A stretch of DNA of 52,375 nt from an uncultured Alistipes sp. (lineage in GTDB: Bacteria; Bacteroidota; Bacteroidia; Bacteroidales; Rikenellaceae): NCBI GenBank assembly GCA_944321175.1, contig CALUKI010000013.1, positions 1 to 52,375 of the forward strand, written 5' to 3'. Shown here in pieces: positions 1-8,221 of the stretch. The translations under genes and the position numbers were made by a program. The number at the start of each line of letters is the position of its first letter. Positions within the stretch are counted from its first letter, which is position 1. The notes below the pieces were generated by a model that saw nothing but the letters and a program-made list of their open reading frames with translations, did no database searches and was not told where the DNA came from.

Positions 1-536
1 AAGGCGTTGCGCTGCTGTACGCCTTCCGATCGGGCTGTCTGTTCGTTGATGCGTGCGGCGCGGTTTGCGGCGTTGATTTTGCCGCCCATCCACAGGGGAA
101 GGGTGACGTCCCCGCCGATGAATCCCAGACTCCGCTCCTGAATCGGCATCGCCCAGTCGGCACTCATCACGCTGCCGAGCATCTGCGAAATGGAGGGAAT
201 GTATTGCGACGGAATCAGGCCGCTGCCGAGAACCTTTTCCGAAAAACCCTGCACAGGGGTTTTCATGTTGTTGAGATCGATCTCTATGTCCTTGCCCAGA
301 TAGGCGTAACTGCCTGTTATGCCGATTTGGGGCATTCGCAGACCGATGGCTGCGCGTCGTTCCTGCTGTGCCGCGCGCCGGTTGTATTCGGCGGCCTGCA
401 TGGCGGGATTATCCGACAACGTCATCTCCAACGCTTCGTCCAGCGACAGCGCCTGCGGCTGTGTATCCGGAGCTTCCTGCGCCCGGAGTGCGGTTGCTGT
501 CGCCAGTGCGAGCAGAATCATCGTGACTCTTTTCAT
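1..536 (-). CDS. TolC family outer membrane efflux protein (N-terminal part)
   Basis: The reverse strand starts with ATG at 536 and stays open to the left edge, so the C-terminus lies outside the window (about 178 codons seen). The product begins with a signal peptide (MKRVTMILLALATATALRAQ), followed by the usual first TolC motif (LSLDEALEMTLSDNP) and, around residue 150, a beta-strand/helix-hairpin segment with LPLWMGGKINAANRAA. This is the pattern of TolC/OprM-type trimeric outer-membrane channels that serve RND, MFS or ABC pumps. A pump and its membrane-fusion protein probably follow off the left edge. The gene has its own promoter-like box at 559-566, preceded by two direct repeats, so it is probably not simply read through from the RibD-like gene. 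Family assignment is firm; the substrate is unknown. Confidence 0.9.
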   Translation of the reverse strand, partial: MKRVTMILLALATATALRAQEAPDTQPQALSLDEALEMTLSDNPAMQAAEYNRRAAQQERRAAIGLRMPQIGITGSYAYLGKDIEIDLNNMKTPVQGFSEKVLGSGLIPSQYIPSISQMLGSVMSADWAMPIQERSLGFIGGDVTLPLWMGGKINAANRAARINEQTARSEGVQQRNA

Positions 537-558
537 ATCTTGTGTTCTTGAATTGTTG

Positions 559-566
559 CAAAAATA
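559..566 (-). promoter_or_regulatory. Promoter -7 box of the tolC-like gene
   Basis: Read on the minus strand this is TATTTTTG, matching the Bacteroidetes TAnnTTTG box, 22 nt upstream of the ATG at 536. No clear TTTG -33 element is seen. The conserved repeat at 587-597 occupies that position instead, which suggests an activator-dependent promoter. Confidence 0.6.
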
Positions 567-586
567 GATATTATCGGAACAGAATG

Positions 587-628
587 TGTCGTTTAGTGGA
601 GAAATAGAACATTTTTATGTCGTTTAGT
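587..628 (-). promoter_or_regulatory. Direct-repeat pair upstream of tolC-like promoter
   Basis: TGTCGTTTAGT occurs exactly at 587-597 and 618-628 (minus strand ACTAAACGACA). GAAC also precedes each copy at 577-580 and 607-610. On the minus strand the arrangement is repeat, 20 nt, repeat, 20 nt, TATTTTTG. The 31-bp period is about three helical turns. The distal copy overlaps the stop codon of the RibD-like gene. The geometry fits a dimeric activator such as a response regulator; this is inference. Confidence 0.5.
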
Positions 629-1724
629 TAATGTTTTTCTTTCCTTGCGGCACCAAATGGGCGTTGATTGCGCGAACTTCGTCGCCCAGCTCCTCGTACA
701 CACGCACCTCGACACCTTTTTCCCGTAACCGCATCGCTCCCTGGCAGCATACGAAACACGAAGGTTCGTAGAGTGCAAAAACCGTGCGCAAAAATCCGTA
801 GCGGAGAATTAATTCCGAACAGCTTTCGGGTTCGCTGCTGCGGGTCGAACAGGGCTCCATCGACGAATAGATCGTCCCGCCCTGCAGATCGGCACCCGCC
901 GCGAGTGCTTTGGCGATGGCCTCCTGTTCGGCGTGATGCGTCGGCGAGGTTTCGTGGGTATATCCCGTGTAGATCTCTCCCGAACGGGTGACGATCACGG
1001 CTCCGACACGGTAGCAGGTCGCGCACGGCGTGCATCGGCGGCTCTGGCCGATGGCCATCCGCAGGTAGTGCAGATCCTCCTCCGAGCGGTCGGGGTGCAG
1101 CGTATAGGTCGTAACCTCCATGCCGTCGAATGCCTGCCGGTGCTGCGGGTACCCCTCCAGCGAAATACCGGCATTGAAGTGCGGCGCTCGCGGATCATCG
1201 ACCCTGATTGCCGGATTGACGGCAACACGAAGCGTATCGATCAGGTTCGCATCGAGGAACATGCGCAAGGTGCGCGGGCCGCCTTCGATGAAGAGCCGGC
1301 GGATCCCCCGCTTCTCGAGTTCCGTGACGATCCGTGCGGCCGTCAGTTCCGGACAGCGGATCAGCGTGGCCGAGGCTTCGAGCGGTGTCGGAGCGTCGCT
1401 TGTCGTGAAGATCAGGCATTTGCCGAGACCTGTCGTGAAGAATTTCGCGCAGGGATCGAGTCGCAGCGACCGGCTCAACGTGACCTTCATCGGTTCCGCG
1501 CCGCGTCCTTCGGCGAGCCGGCGCCGTTGCAGCGTCTCGTCGTGGAGCGTGAGCGACGGGTCGTCGCGGCGGATTGTTTCGGCTCCGACCAGAATGGCAT
1601 CGGCCTCGGCCCGCAGCCGCAGCACATCACGCCAGTCGGCCGGCGTGGAAAGTATCAGCCGGCGGGACGAACAGTCGTCCATGCAGCCGTCGCCCGACAG
1701 AGCGACCGAAGCAAAGGTTTTCAT
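624..1724 (-). CDS. RibD-like riboflavin biosynthesis protein with swapped domains (reductase then deaminase)
   Basis: 366 residues. Residues 1 to about 215 look like the RibD C-terminal reductase (dihydrofolate-reductase fold), with VGAETIRRDDPSLT and the LFIEGGP motif. Residues about 222-366 are a zinc-dependent cytidine-deaminase-like domain with HAE at 264-266 and the pair C292/C302 in EPCSTRSSEPESC. The usual RibD order is deaminase then reductase, so this one is reversed. The two cysteines are separated by nine residues rather than the eight usual in RibD. The two domains would catalyse deamination and side-chain reduction of the early pyrimidine intermediate of riboflavin synthesis, but other pyrimidine or pterin substrates are possible. 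The start at 1724 was chosen because it overlaps the upstream stop as ATGA and begins the conserved domain; a longer open frame exists upstream but overlaps the phosphoesterase. Confidence 0.8.
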   Translation of the reverse strand: MKTFASVALSGDGCMDDCSSRRLILSTPADWRDVLRLRAEADAILVGAETIRRDDPSLTLHDETLQRRRLAEGRGAEPMKVTLSRSLRLDPCAKFFTTGLGKCLIFTTSDAPTPLEASATLIRCPELTAARIVTELEKRGIRRLFIEGGPRTLRMFLDANLIDTLRVAVNPAIRVDDPRAPHFNAGISLEGYPQHRQAFDGMEVTTYTLHPDRSEEDLHYLRMAIGQSRRCTPCATCYRVGAVIVTRSGEIYTGYTHETSPTHHAEQEAIAKALAAGADLQGGTIYSSMEPCSTRSSEPESCSELILRYGFLRTVFALYEPSCFVCCQGAMRLREKGVEVRVYEELGDEVRAINAHLVPQGKKNIN

Positions 1725-2884
1725 CGTTGCAGTTCGATAAGGGTTATTTCGGGTTTGACACCCAGACGCATGGGATATCCTACACATCCGATGCCGTCGT
1801 TGATATAGAGCGTCCGGCCCCGTTCTTCGTAGCGTCCGCTCCATCGTTCGTACATCCATTGGGCCGGAGAGAACGAGCGGCCGAACAGGCGGATCTTGCA
1901 TTGCATGCCGTGTACATGGCCGCTGAGCGTCAGATCGCCGTAACCGGCGTCGAGAATCTCGTCCCACAGTTGCGGAATGTGCGAAACGGTGATGTTGAAG
2001 ACGGATGCCGGCACGTCACGGTAGGTGCTGCCGAAATCGAAATCCGGCAGTCGGCGGTCGTGACGCTGCCGGTTGAGCCGGCGGTCGCAGGTGATGCCCG
2101 ACAACGAAATCGAATCGCCGCCGCATCGGAGATAGACGGTGCGGTTGTCGAGAACGCACCACCCCATCGCCTCTTCCTTGCGGATCAGTTCGGCGGTATT
2201 GGTCTGCGGCGGCATGCGCAGCGTATCGCGGATGTAGGCGCCGGTGTCGTGGTTTCCGATGACGGAACAGGTGCCGTAACGGCTTCGGATCCCCGACAGC
2301 CGGCGCATGGCTGCCGTGTCGAGTTCCGTATGGCGGAGGTTGACGAGGTCGCCGCCGAAAAGCACGATGTCGGGGCGCAGCGCGTTGAGTGTGTCGATCA
2401 GTGCGTCGAGTTCGGCTTCGGGTCGGATCAGTGTCCCGACGTGCAGGTCGGAGAAAAAGGCGATGCGGAAGCCGTCGAACGATTGCGGCAGCCGCTCCGA
2501 ATGAATCGTAACGTGTTCCACCCGCAAGGTGCGGCGTCCGACGGTCGCACCTTGTATCAGCAGGATGACGACAAGAATTGCCGCCGCAAGCGAGAGAATC
2601 CTGGCCAACCGGTTCCGGCCGAACAGCCGCACGGCATAGAATGCCATGCGCGGCAGCGTCAGCAGCAGGTAGGCGTAAAAGAACCACATGACGGCGAGCA
2701 TGCCCTGCGTGGAACTGTCGCCGCAAAAGCGGAACAGAACAACGAACAGCAGAGGCATCAGATCACAAACCGTGACGGCACCCAACAGGATTTTGCGGTA
2801 ACGGAACGTGCGGGCATGATGACGCAGATAGAGCCAGTCGGCGACCGGCGGCAGCAGCAAAAGAAGAAACAGAGTCCACATCAT
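1721..2884 (-). CDS. Membrane-anchored metallophosphoesterase (YkoQ/YaeI-like)
   Basis: 387 residues. Four hydrophobic segments occupy about residues 2-112, followed by a calcineurin-like phosphoesterase domain with all metal-binding motifs: FSDLHVG, GGDLVN, GNHDTG and GHVHG. Positive charges (RHHARTFRYRK after segment 1, RLFGRNRLAR after segment 3) predict an outside N-terminus and a catalytic domain on the periplasmic side. Relatives include phosphodiesterases such as YkoQ and YaeI; the substrate here cannot be read from sequence. The gene is translationally coupled (ATGA overlap) to the RibD-like gene downstream and has a good -7 box at 2911-2918. Confidence 0.88.
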   Translation of the reverse strand: MMWTLFLLLLLPPVADWLYLRHHARTFRYRKILLGAVTVCDLMPLLFVVLFRFCGDSSTQGMLAVMWFFYAYLLLTLPRMAFYAVRLFGRNRLARILSLAAAILVVILLIQGATVGRRTLRVEHVTIHSERLPQSFDGFRIAFFSDLHVGTLIRPEAELDALIDTLNALRPDIVLFGGDLVNLRHTELDTAAMRRLSGIRSRYGTCSVIGNHDTGAYIRDTLRMPPQTNTAELIRKEEAMGWCVLDNRTVYLRCGGDSISLSGITCDRRLNRQRHDRRLPDFDFGSTYRDVPASVFNITVSHIPQLWDEILDAGYGDLTLSGHVHGMQCKIRLFGRSFSPAQWMYERWSGRYEERGRTLYINDGIGCVGYPMRLGVKPEITLIELQR

Positions 2885-2910
2885 ACGTTTTCACGGTACG
2901 GGTAATATTG

Positions 2911-2918
2911 CAAAGATA
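2911..2918 (-). promoter_or_regulatory. Promoter -7 box of metallophosphoesterase operon
   Basis: Minus strand TATCTTTG, a perfect TAnnTTTG, 26 nt before the ATG at 2884. It would drive the phosphoesterase and the coupled RibD-like gene. Confidence 0.7.
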
Positions 2919-3051
2919 CGAAATCGGTCGAGAAATCCTACGGTGCGGTACGGGAAATCGCTCCGTTTTTGGCACATATCTTGCTCGACGCTTGGGACGG
3001 CGCAGGAATTCGCCCTGCGCCGTTCGGATCGAATATCTAATGAAAGAACGC

Positions 3052-4404
3052 ATGAAGACAGTTCGACATCTCCTGTTTGCGGTATGTACCGTTGTCGGCG
3101 CCGCGACGGCCGCCGCACAAATTTATTATCCGGTTGTCAATGATGTGTCCCTCCCCGACTCTGCGGTATGCGTGGAGGCCGGCGATACGCTCGTATGCTT
3201 CGAAGAACCGACCCGCGCGGTGCTGCGGCATGCCGCACATGCGGCGGCGATGGCCGACCACCTCTCCGAACACCGTACCGGATTCCAACAGGCCGGACAT
3301 CCGCGTCTGGTCTTCTCCCAGCGGGAAAACCGCTTCTCCTTTGCCGTAGGCGGATATGTCGCCCTGCGCACGAGTTATGACTTCGACGGCTCGCCCTCGG
3401 CGATCGATTTCGTTACGTCGGCGATTCCCGTGCCGGGCGATTACGCTTCGCGGCAGCGGCTCTCGATGGATGCTTCGACTTCGCTTGTCTATTTGCGGGG
3501 AATCATCAACACGCAGGCGCTCGGCCGCGTCGTGGTCTATGTATCGACCGATTTTCGCGGCGGTGCCGAGTGGAGCTACACGCCCGCGTTGCGGGAGGCC
3601 TATGTCTCGTTCAAAGGGCTGACCTTCGGCCGTGACGTGACGACTTTCTGCGATCTTGCGGCGGGTCCCACGACGATCGATTTTCAGGGCCCGAACTCCT
3701 ACAATTTCAACTTCGCCACGCTGATCCGCTACGAACGGTCGTTTGCGCGTGACCGCTTCACGTTCGGCGTGGCGGCAGAGATGCCCGACGTGAGCGGAAC
3801 CTGCGGCGACGATTTCGAGCCGATTCCGCAGCGGATGCCCGATTTTCCGGCCTATATCCAGTATGCGTGGGGGCCTCGGCGCAACAACCACCTGCGGTTG
3901 ACGGGTGTCGTGCGCAACCTCTACATGTACAACACGCTGGCCGAATCCTCGACTTCGCTCTTCGGTTGGGGTGTGCAGGCGAGCACTTATATTGAGGCGA
4001 CGCCCGTGCTGACGCTCTATGGCAGCGGTGTCTATGGCGAGGGCATTGCCAACTATATTCAGGATCTGTCGGGTCTGGGATACGATTTTACCCCCGATCC
4101 GCAAAATCCCGCACGGGTGCAGACCCTGCCGGTGTGGGGTTGGTACGGCGCTGCGCGTATCGGCGTCATTCCGCAGCGGCTCTTCCTTTCGTCCGGCTAC
4201 TCCGAAGCGCATATCCAGCACAAAAACGGTTTTTATGCCGACAATCAATACCGCAACGGACAATATGTCTTCGCGAACGTGTTTTACAATCTGACGCCGC
4301 GATGTATCCTTGCCGTCGAATATCTGTACGGCAGTCGGGAGAACATGAACGGCTTGAAGAATCATGCCAACCGTGCCAGCATGCAGATTCAGTACAATTT
4401 CTGA
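3052..4404 (+). CDS. DcaP-like outer membrane porin
   Basis: About 450 residues, with a signal peptide (MKTVRHLLFAVCTVVGAATAAAQ) and, from about residue 90, amphipathic beta-strands ending in a C-terminal aromatic (MQIQYNF), as expected for an outer-membrane barrel. Features typical of the DcaP-like trimeric porin family include FAVGGYVALRTSYDF, the GRDVTTFCDLAAGP segment and repeated aromatic strands. Such porins take up small, often acidic, solutes; the substrate is not evident. An in-frame ATG at 3040 is also possible; 3052 gives the cleaner signal peptide. A weak promoter-like TATCTTGC lies near 2978. It converges on the lipoprotein gene at 4675. Confidence 0.82.
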   Translation: MKTVRHLLFAVCTVVGAATAAAQIYYPVVNDVSLPDSAVCVEAGDTLVCFEEPTRAVLRHAAHAAAMADHLSEHRTGFQQAGHPRLVFSQRENRFSFAVGGYVALRTSYDFDGSPSAIDFVTSAIPVPGDYASRQRLSMDASTSLVYLRGIINTQALGRVVVYVSTDFRGGAEWSYTPALREAYVSFKGLTFGRDVTTFCDLAAGPTTIDFQGPNSYNFNFATLIRYERSFARDRFTFGVAAEMPDVSGTCGDDFEPIPQRMPDFPAYIQYAWGPRRNNHLRLTGVVRNLYMYNTLAESSTSLFGWGVQASTYIEATPVLTLYGSGVYGEGIANYIQDLSGLGYDFTPDPQNPARVQTLPVWGWYGAARIGVIPQRLFLSSGYSEAHIQHKNGFYADNQYRNGQYVFANVFYNLTPRCILAVEYLYGSRENMNGLKNHANRASMQIQYNF

Positions 4405-4548
4405 CAATTCCGATAAAATGGATTCTCTGTCGGGTCGGTATGGGAACCGAGATTCCGTATAACTGTTTGTATTAAAATATGCTGTGGCGTTTATATGAAC
4501 CGTCGTGCGAGGTCTCCCGTCCGGACGGGCGGATCTCTTCGGCGATAG

Positions 4549-4591
4549 AAAAACGATCGACGTTCCCGGTGCGGGGCGTCGATCGTTTTCT
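4549..4591. terminator. Bidirectional terminator hairpin
   Basis: AAAACGATCGACG at 4550-4562 pairs perfectly (13 bp) with 4577-4589 around a 14-nt loop; the right arm is followed by CTTTTG and the left is preceded by GAAAAA. It lies between two convergent genes. The rest of the 270-nt gap (4405-4674) shows only a short CCCGTCCGGACGGG palindrome near 4517. Confidence 0.75.
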
Positions 4592-4674
4592 TTTGCGGGA
4601 AAGGCTGTAATGGATTCCTCTCGGCGGATATGGAACGGCCCGAATATATTGTCTTTCGGAGTCCGGCGGGGTGT

Positions 4675-5823
4675 TTATTGCCTGTCCTGCGGGTGCGGGT
4701 CGAACGTATAGAACATCAGCACGATGTTGTCGCCGGCCCGTTCGATCAGCTCCTCGACGAAGGCCGTATCCTGTGCCTGTTTCCTGCGCCGTTCCAAAGC
4801 CCGCGAGAGCCGTCCGGCCGGCACGACCGAGACCAATTCTCCCGCACGGCCCGAATTGCGGCAGGAAATCGGAAGAAGCGATATGCCGTTTTTGTCGGGA
4901 CTGAGCCGGCCGTTGTAATATACCTCTCCCGTGCGGGAGGCCAAAACAACGCATATATATCGATTGTAGTTGTAACAGAAGAGGAAGGCTTCGCCCAGAT
5001 CGCTGAATGCGTAGGGAAATGAAGGGTACTCCCCATCCATGATCTTGTCGGTGACGGCGGCAGAGAGCGGTTGAGGACGGTAGCGGCTGCCGAAATCGAC
5101 GGTGAGGAACGGCGTAACTCCGCCGGTGTCGGGGTCGATTTCGTAGATTGTGTCGTCGGAGGTGGTTGACATGCAGATGCGGCCGTCATACATGCTGAAA
5201 AGCGAATTGCCGTATTCCCGTGTCGTGCGGAGCCCGCACATCGCTTCATCGAACGGTACAGCCGTGCGGATCAATTCACCCCTTTCGTAAAGTCGGTAGG
5301 CGCAATGATCTTCTTCCCAATTGTTTGCATCGTTAACGGCAATCAGCTCTCCGGACAGCCCGATGAACGAAACACCCGGTCCGAGCGTCCGCGTGGCGAG
5401 ACACCGGCCGTCGTCGGGATCGTACTCCAGCGTCTTTCCCGTCATGCCGTCATAGACGAGAAGCGTGCCGTCGGCCGTGAATTCGCAATCGGTCAACACC
5501 GTATATTCGTTTGCGGCACGCCCCTGTCGCGATACGACATGGAGCAATCGCCCCTGCGCGTCGAAAATAAAGGCGCTTTGGGTGCGGGAGTCTCCCACAA
5601 GAATGCGGTCTTCGGTAATCTGCAGCGTGCTTACGGCTCCCAGCGGCAAACTGTCGGGCGTTTGCAGAACGATGCAGCGGGAAAAGTCGAGAAACTCGTC
5701 GATGCCGCCGGTGCGGAATGAGTCGGCATTTACTTTGATTGTCGTGACAGCGGGCTGCTCCGGGGAGGTGCTGCAGGCTGCCATAAGCAACAAGCCGGCA
5801 ATGTGTAAAATCAGTCGTTTCAT
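4675..5823 (-). CDS. 6-bladed beta-propeller lipoprotein
   Basis: 382 residues beginning with a lipoprotein signal (MKRLILHIAGLLLMAACSTS, lipobox Cys 17). The body consists of repeated short beta units such as ILVGDSRTQSAFIFDAQGRL and DGTLLVYDGMTGKTLEYDP, with a LDFSRCIVLQTPDSLPLG entry. This is the pattern of the Bacteroidetes 6-bladed beta-propeller family (formerly DUF5128-like), whose members are surface or periplasmic lipoproteins of unknown function. The start at 5823 was chosen for the lipoprotein signal; upstream in-frame codons would bury it. Expressed alone from the box at 5860-5867. Confidence 0.8.
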   Translation of the reverse strand: MKRLILHIAGLLLMAACSTSPEQPAVTTIKVNADSFRTGGIDEFLDFSRCIVLQTPDSLPLGAVSTLQITEDRILVGDSRTQSAFIFDAQGRLLHVVSRQGRAANEYTVLTDCEFTADGTLLVYDGMTGKTLEYDPDDGRCLATRTLGPGVSFIGLSGELIAVNDANNWEEDHCAYRLYERGELIRTAVPFDEAMCGLRTTREYGNSLFSMYDGRICMSTTSDDTIYEIDPDTGGVTPFLTVDFGSRYRPQPLSAAVTDKIMDGEYPSFPYAFSDLGEAFLFCYNYNRYICVVLASRTGEVYYNGRLSPDKNGISLLPISCRNSGRAGELVSVVPAGRLSRALERRRKQAQDTAFVEELIERAGDNIVLMFYTFDPHPQDRQ

Positions 5824-5859
5824 GGCCTGCGAAGTGAATGAGGGGATAGATAACGCATC

Positions 5860-5867
5860 CAAATATA
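5860..5867 (-). promoter_or_regulatory. Promoter -7 box of beta-propeller lipoprotein
   Basis: Minus strand TATATTTG, 36 nt upstream of the ATG at 5823. It matches TAnnTTTG. Confidence 0.6.
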
Positions 5868-5965
5868 GGAATTTTATTTCGATTTCGGTGCGGCCGGCGG
5901 TATTCATCGGCGATATTCCCGACTTTTTGTCCGATACGGCCGTGCCGGCGAATAGCGATTTTTGC

Positions 5966-5973
5966 TATATTTG
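5966..5973 (+). promoter_or_regulatory. Promoter -7 box of DUF4491-capA operon, near-leaderless
   Basis: TATATTTG lies only 5 nt before the first ATG (5979) of the DUF4491 gene. The transcript would start at or within a few bases of the start codon. Confidence 0.6.
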
Positions 5974-5978
5974 CCCGC

Positions 5979-6299
5979 ATGATGGAGTTTCTCGATACAT
6001 ATCACCTTACGGGTATCGTCGTCGGTGCGGCGACCTTCCTCATCATCGGCATCTTTCACCCCTTCGTCATCAAGGGCGAATACTATTTCGGTGTGCGCTG
6101 CTGGTGGGTCTTCGCGCTGTCGGGCGTCGTGTCGGTCGCCGCTTCGGTCTGGGTCGAGAATACCGTCCTCTCGATCCTGCTGGCCGTATGGGGCGCTTCG
6201 TCGTTCTGGTCCGTCGGCGAGCTGTTCGAACAGCGGAAGCGCGTCGCACGCGGCTGGTTCCCCAAACGTGAAAAAGCCTCCGAAAAAAAACGGTCATGA
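5979..6299 (+). CDS. DUF4491 family small membrane protein
   Basis: 106 residues with three hydrophobic segments (about 10-28, 42-60 and 64-82) and the family-typical HPFVIKGEYYFG after the first. The tail is basic (KREKASEKKRS). DUF4491 proteins are small Bacteroidetes and Firmicutes inner-membrane proteins of unknown function. Two consecutive ATGs (5979, 5982) are possible starts. The gene overlaps capA by four bases (ATGA), so the two are translated together. Confidence 0.8.
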   Translation: MMEFLDTYHLTGIVVGAATFLIIGIFHPFVIKGEYYFGVRCWWVFALSGVVSVAASVWVENTVLSILLAVWGASSFWSVGELFEQRKRVARGWFPKREKASEKKRS

Positions 6300-7423
6300 A
6301 ACGGATTTTCGCCGGAATACTTGTCGTCGCGGCGATGGCCGTTGCAACCGCTGCCGCCGTGCGGCATGTCGTGATGCGGCGGGCGGCGGTCTCCGTCGAG
6401 GCCGATACGCTGCCGGCATCACAGGTATTCCGCGCCCGGCTGCTCTTCGCCGGCGATGTCATGGCGCACATGCCGCAGGTGGCTGCCGCACGCCGGAACG
6501 GCCGGTATGGCCGGTACGATTTCAGTCGTCAGTTTGAATATGTAAAGCCGCTGTTTGCCGCCGCCGACCGTGTCATCGTCAATCTGGAGACGACACTCTC
6601 GCCCGAAGGCCCCTATGCCGGCTATCCGGCATTCCGCACGCCGGATGAGTTGGCCTATGCCTTGCGTGACGCCGGAGTCGATATGGCCGTTCTGGCAAAC
6701 AACCATTGTTGCGATCGGGGCATTCGGGGGATCCGTTCGACGCTTGCGGCGCTCGACGACGTCGGAATCCGCCATACGGGGGCATTTATCGATACGTTGC
6801 GGCATGGGGCCGATCATCCCCTGCGGTTCGAGGCCGGAGGGATTCGGTTCGCGCTGTTCAGCTATACCTACGGAACCAACGGACTGTCCGTTCCGGCCGG
6901 TGCGACGGTCAATCGGATCGATACCGTGATGATGGCCCGCGATCTGGCGGCCGTCGATCGTGCCGAGACCGATTGCATCGTGGTCTGCATGCACTGGGGT
7001 ACGGAATACGAACGCCGCCCGAACCACGGGCAGCGGATGCTGGCCGACTTCCTGCGCCGGTACGGCGCCGACCTGATTGTCGGAAGCCACCCGCATGTGA
7101 TCCAACCCTGCGAATACGACTCCACCCATGCGGTGTTCTATTCACTCGGAAATTTCGTCTCGAATCAGCGGCGCCGTTATTGCGACGGCGGTTTATTGGC
7201 CGGCGTGGAGGTCATCAAACGGATCGGGCGGAGCGGGGATCCGCAGCGTCGGCCGGTGTCGGTGCGTTACGCCGTGCAGACGACGCCCGTGTGGGTGGCA
7301 CTGCCCGATTACCGGATTCTGCCGCCCGAGGTCGGCGACACGATTGCACTCTCGCCCTTCGGACGTGCGGCATATGAACGGTTCATGGCCGACACGAGGG
7401 AGTTATTGCAAAAGGGAGTATAA
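6296..7423 (+). CDS. CapA family protein (poly-gamma-glutamate/capsule type metallophosphatase fold)
   Basis: 375 residues. One N-terminal hydrophobic segment (residues 4-25) anchors or exports the protein. The body follows the PGA_cap pattern: LLFAGDVMAH, DRVIVNLETTLSP, DMAVLANNHCCDRG, VCMHWGTEYERRPN, GADLIVGSHPHVIQP and FYSLGNFVSN. CapA in Bacillus belongs to the poly-gamma-glutamate export machinery, but most Bacteroidetes homologues are isolated from such genes, as here, and their role is open. The conserved D, N, H, E and H residues of the calcineurin-like metal centre are all present. Coupled to DUF4491 upstream; a strong terminator follows the stop. Confidence 0.85.
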   Translation: MKRIFAGILVVAAMAVATAAAVRHVVMRRAAVSVEADTLPASQVFRARLLFAGDVMAHMPQVAAARRNGRYGRYDFSRQFEYVKPLFAAADRVIVNLETTLSPEGPYAGYPAFRTPDELAYALRDAGVDMAVLANNHCCDRGIRGIRSTLAALDDVGIRHTGAFIDTLRHGADHPLRFEAGGIRFALFSYTYGTNGLSVPAGATVNRIDTVMMARDLAAVDRAETDCIVVCMHWGTEYERRPNHGQRMLADFLRRYGADLIVGSHPHVIQPCEYDSTHAVFYSLGNFVSNQRRRYCDGGLLAGVEVIKRIGRSGDPQRRPVSVRYAVQTTPVWVALPDYRILPPEVGDTIALSPFGRAAYERFMADTRELLQKGV

Positions 7424-7424
7424 G

Positions 7425-7460
7425 AATACCGCCGCTGCAACGTGCAGCGGCGGTATTTTG
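7425..7460 (+). terminator. Rho-independent terminator after capA
   Basis: A perfect 15-bp stem (7425-7439 with 7443-7457), GC-rich, with a three-base loop, ending in ATTTTGT. It begins just after the capA stop. It lies about 100 nt beyond the stop of the convergent rubrerythrin gene and could serve it too. Confidence 0.85.
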
Positions 7461-7563
7461 TGCCGAGGGAGATGATCGCACCCTTGAATCTTTGGTTCAA
7501 GCCGCTCCGATTTGAACGGCAGGATTTGTTCTGGTGTCTCTCCCTTTTGTGTGGAGCGACGGA

Positions 7564-8139
7564 TCAATAGTTCTCGCGCTTGGGCTCGAAGTAGGCCTGC
7601 GGGTGCTTGCATGCGGGGCAGAGCTTCGGCGCTTCGGCTGCCTTGCATACATATCCGCAGTTGCGGCACTGCCACCAGATCTCGTGGTCGCGGATGAAGA
7701 AGTTTCCGTCGGTCAGACGGCTTAGCAGCTTGAGGTAACGCTCCTCGTGCTCGCGCTCGGCGATGCTGACCATGCGGAACGTTGCGGCGACCTCCGGAAA
7801 TCCCTCTTCGTCGGCGATCTTCGCAAATTCGGGATACATCTCGCTCCACTCCTCGTTCTCGCCCATGGCGGCAGCCTTCAGATTCTCTTCCGTCGTGCCG
7901 ATCACACCGGCCGGATAGGCAGCCGTGATCGTTACGTTGCCGCCTTCGAGGTATTTGAAGAACTTCTTTGCGTGTTCCTTCTCCTGATCCGCCGTCTCAA
8001 GGAAGATGCCGGCGATCTGTTCGTAACCCTCTTTTTTGGCTACGCTTGCAAAATAGGTGTAACGGTTGCGGGCCTGTGATTCGCCAGCAAATGCCTTCAG
8101 CAGGTTCTGCTCGGTACGGGAGCCTTTGATGCTTTTCAT
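7564..8139 (-). CDS. rbr: Rubrerythrin
   Basis: 191 residues, the usual rubrerythrin length. The N-terminal ferritin-like four-helix domain carries the di-iron ligands ([30 protein letters not shown]). The C-terminal rubredoxin-like domain has CRNC and CPAC around residues 158-176. Rubrerythrin reduces hydrogen peroxide in the cytoplasm of anaerobes using electrons passed through the rubredoxin site. A near-consensus promoter (TTTG, 21 nt, TATCTTTG) lies upstream. It is transcribed alone. Confidence 0.96.
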   Translation of the reverse strand: MKSIKGSRTEQNLLKAFAGESQARNRYTYFASVAKKEGYEQIAGIFLETADQEKEHAKKFFKYLEGGNVTITAAYPAGVIGTTEENLKAAAMGENEEWSEMYPEFAKIADEEGFPEVAATFRMVSIAEREHEERYLKLLSRLTDGNFFIRDHEIWWQCRNCGYVCKAAEAPKLCPACKHPQAYFEPKRENY

Positions 8140-8185
8140 AACTGTAATTTTTAATGAATGTTGTTCGTGTGCTTTTTTCTGTTGT

Positions 8186-8218
8186 CAAAGATAGGAAATT
8201 TTATGGGGAATCGTCAAA
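8186..8218 (-). promoter_or_regulatory. Promoter of rubrerythrin (TTTG / TATCTTTG)
   Basis: On the minus strand TTTG at 8218-8215 and TATCTTTG at 8193-8186 are separated by 21 nt, matching the Bacteroidetes -33/-7 consensus. The leader would be about 45 nt and AT-rich. Confidence 0.8.
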
Positions 8219-8221
8219 AAA

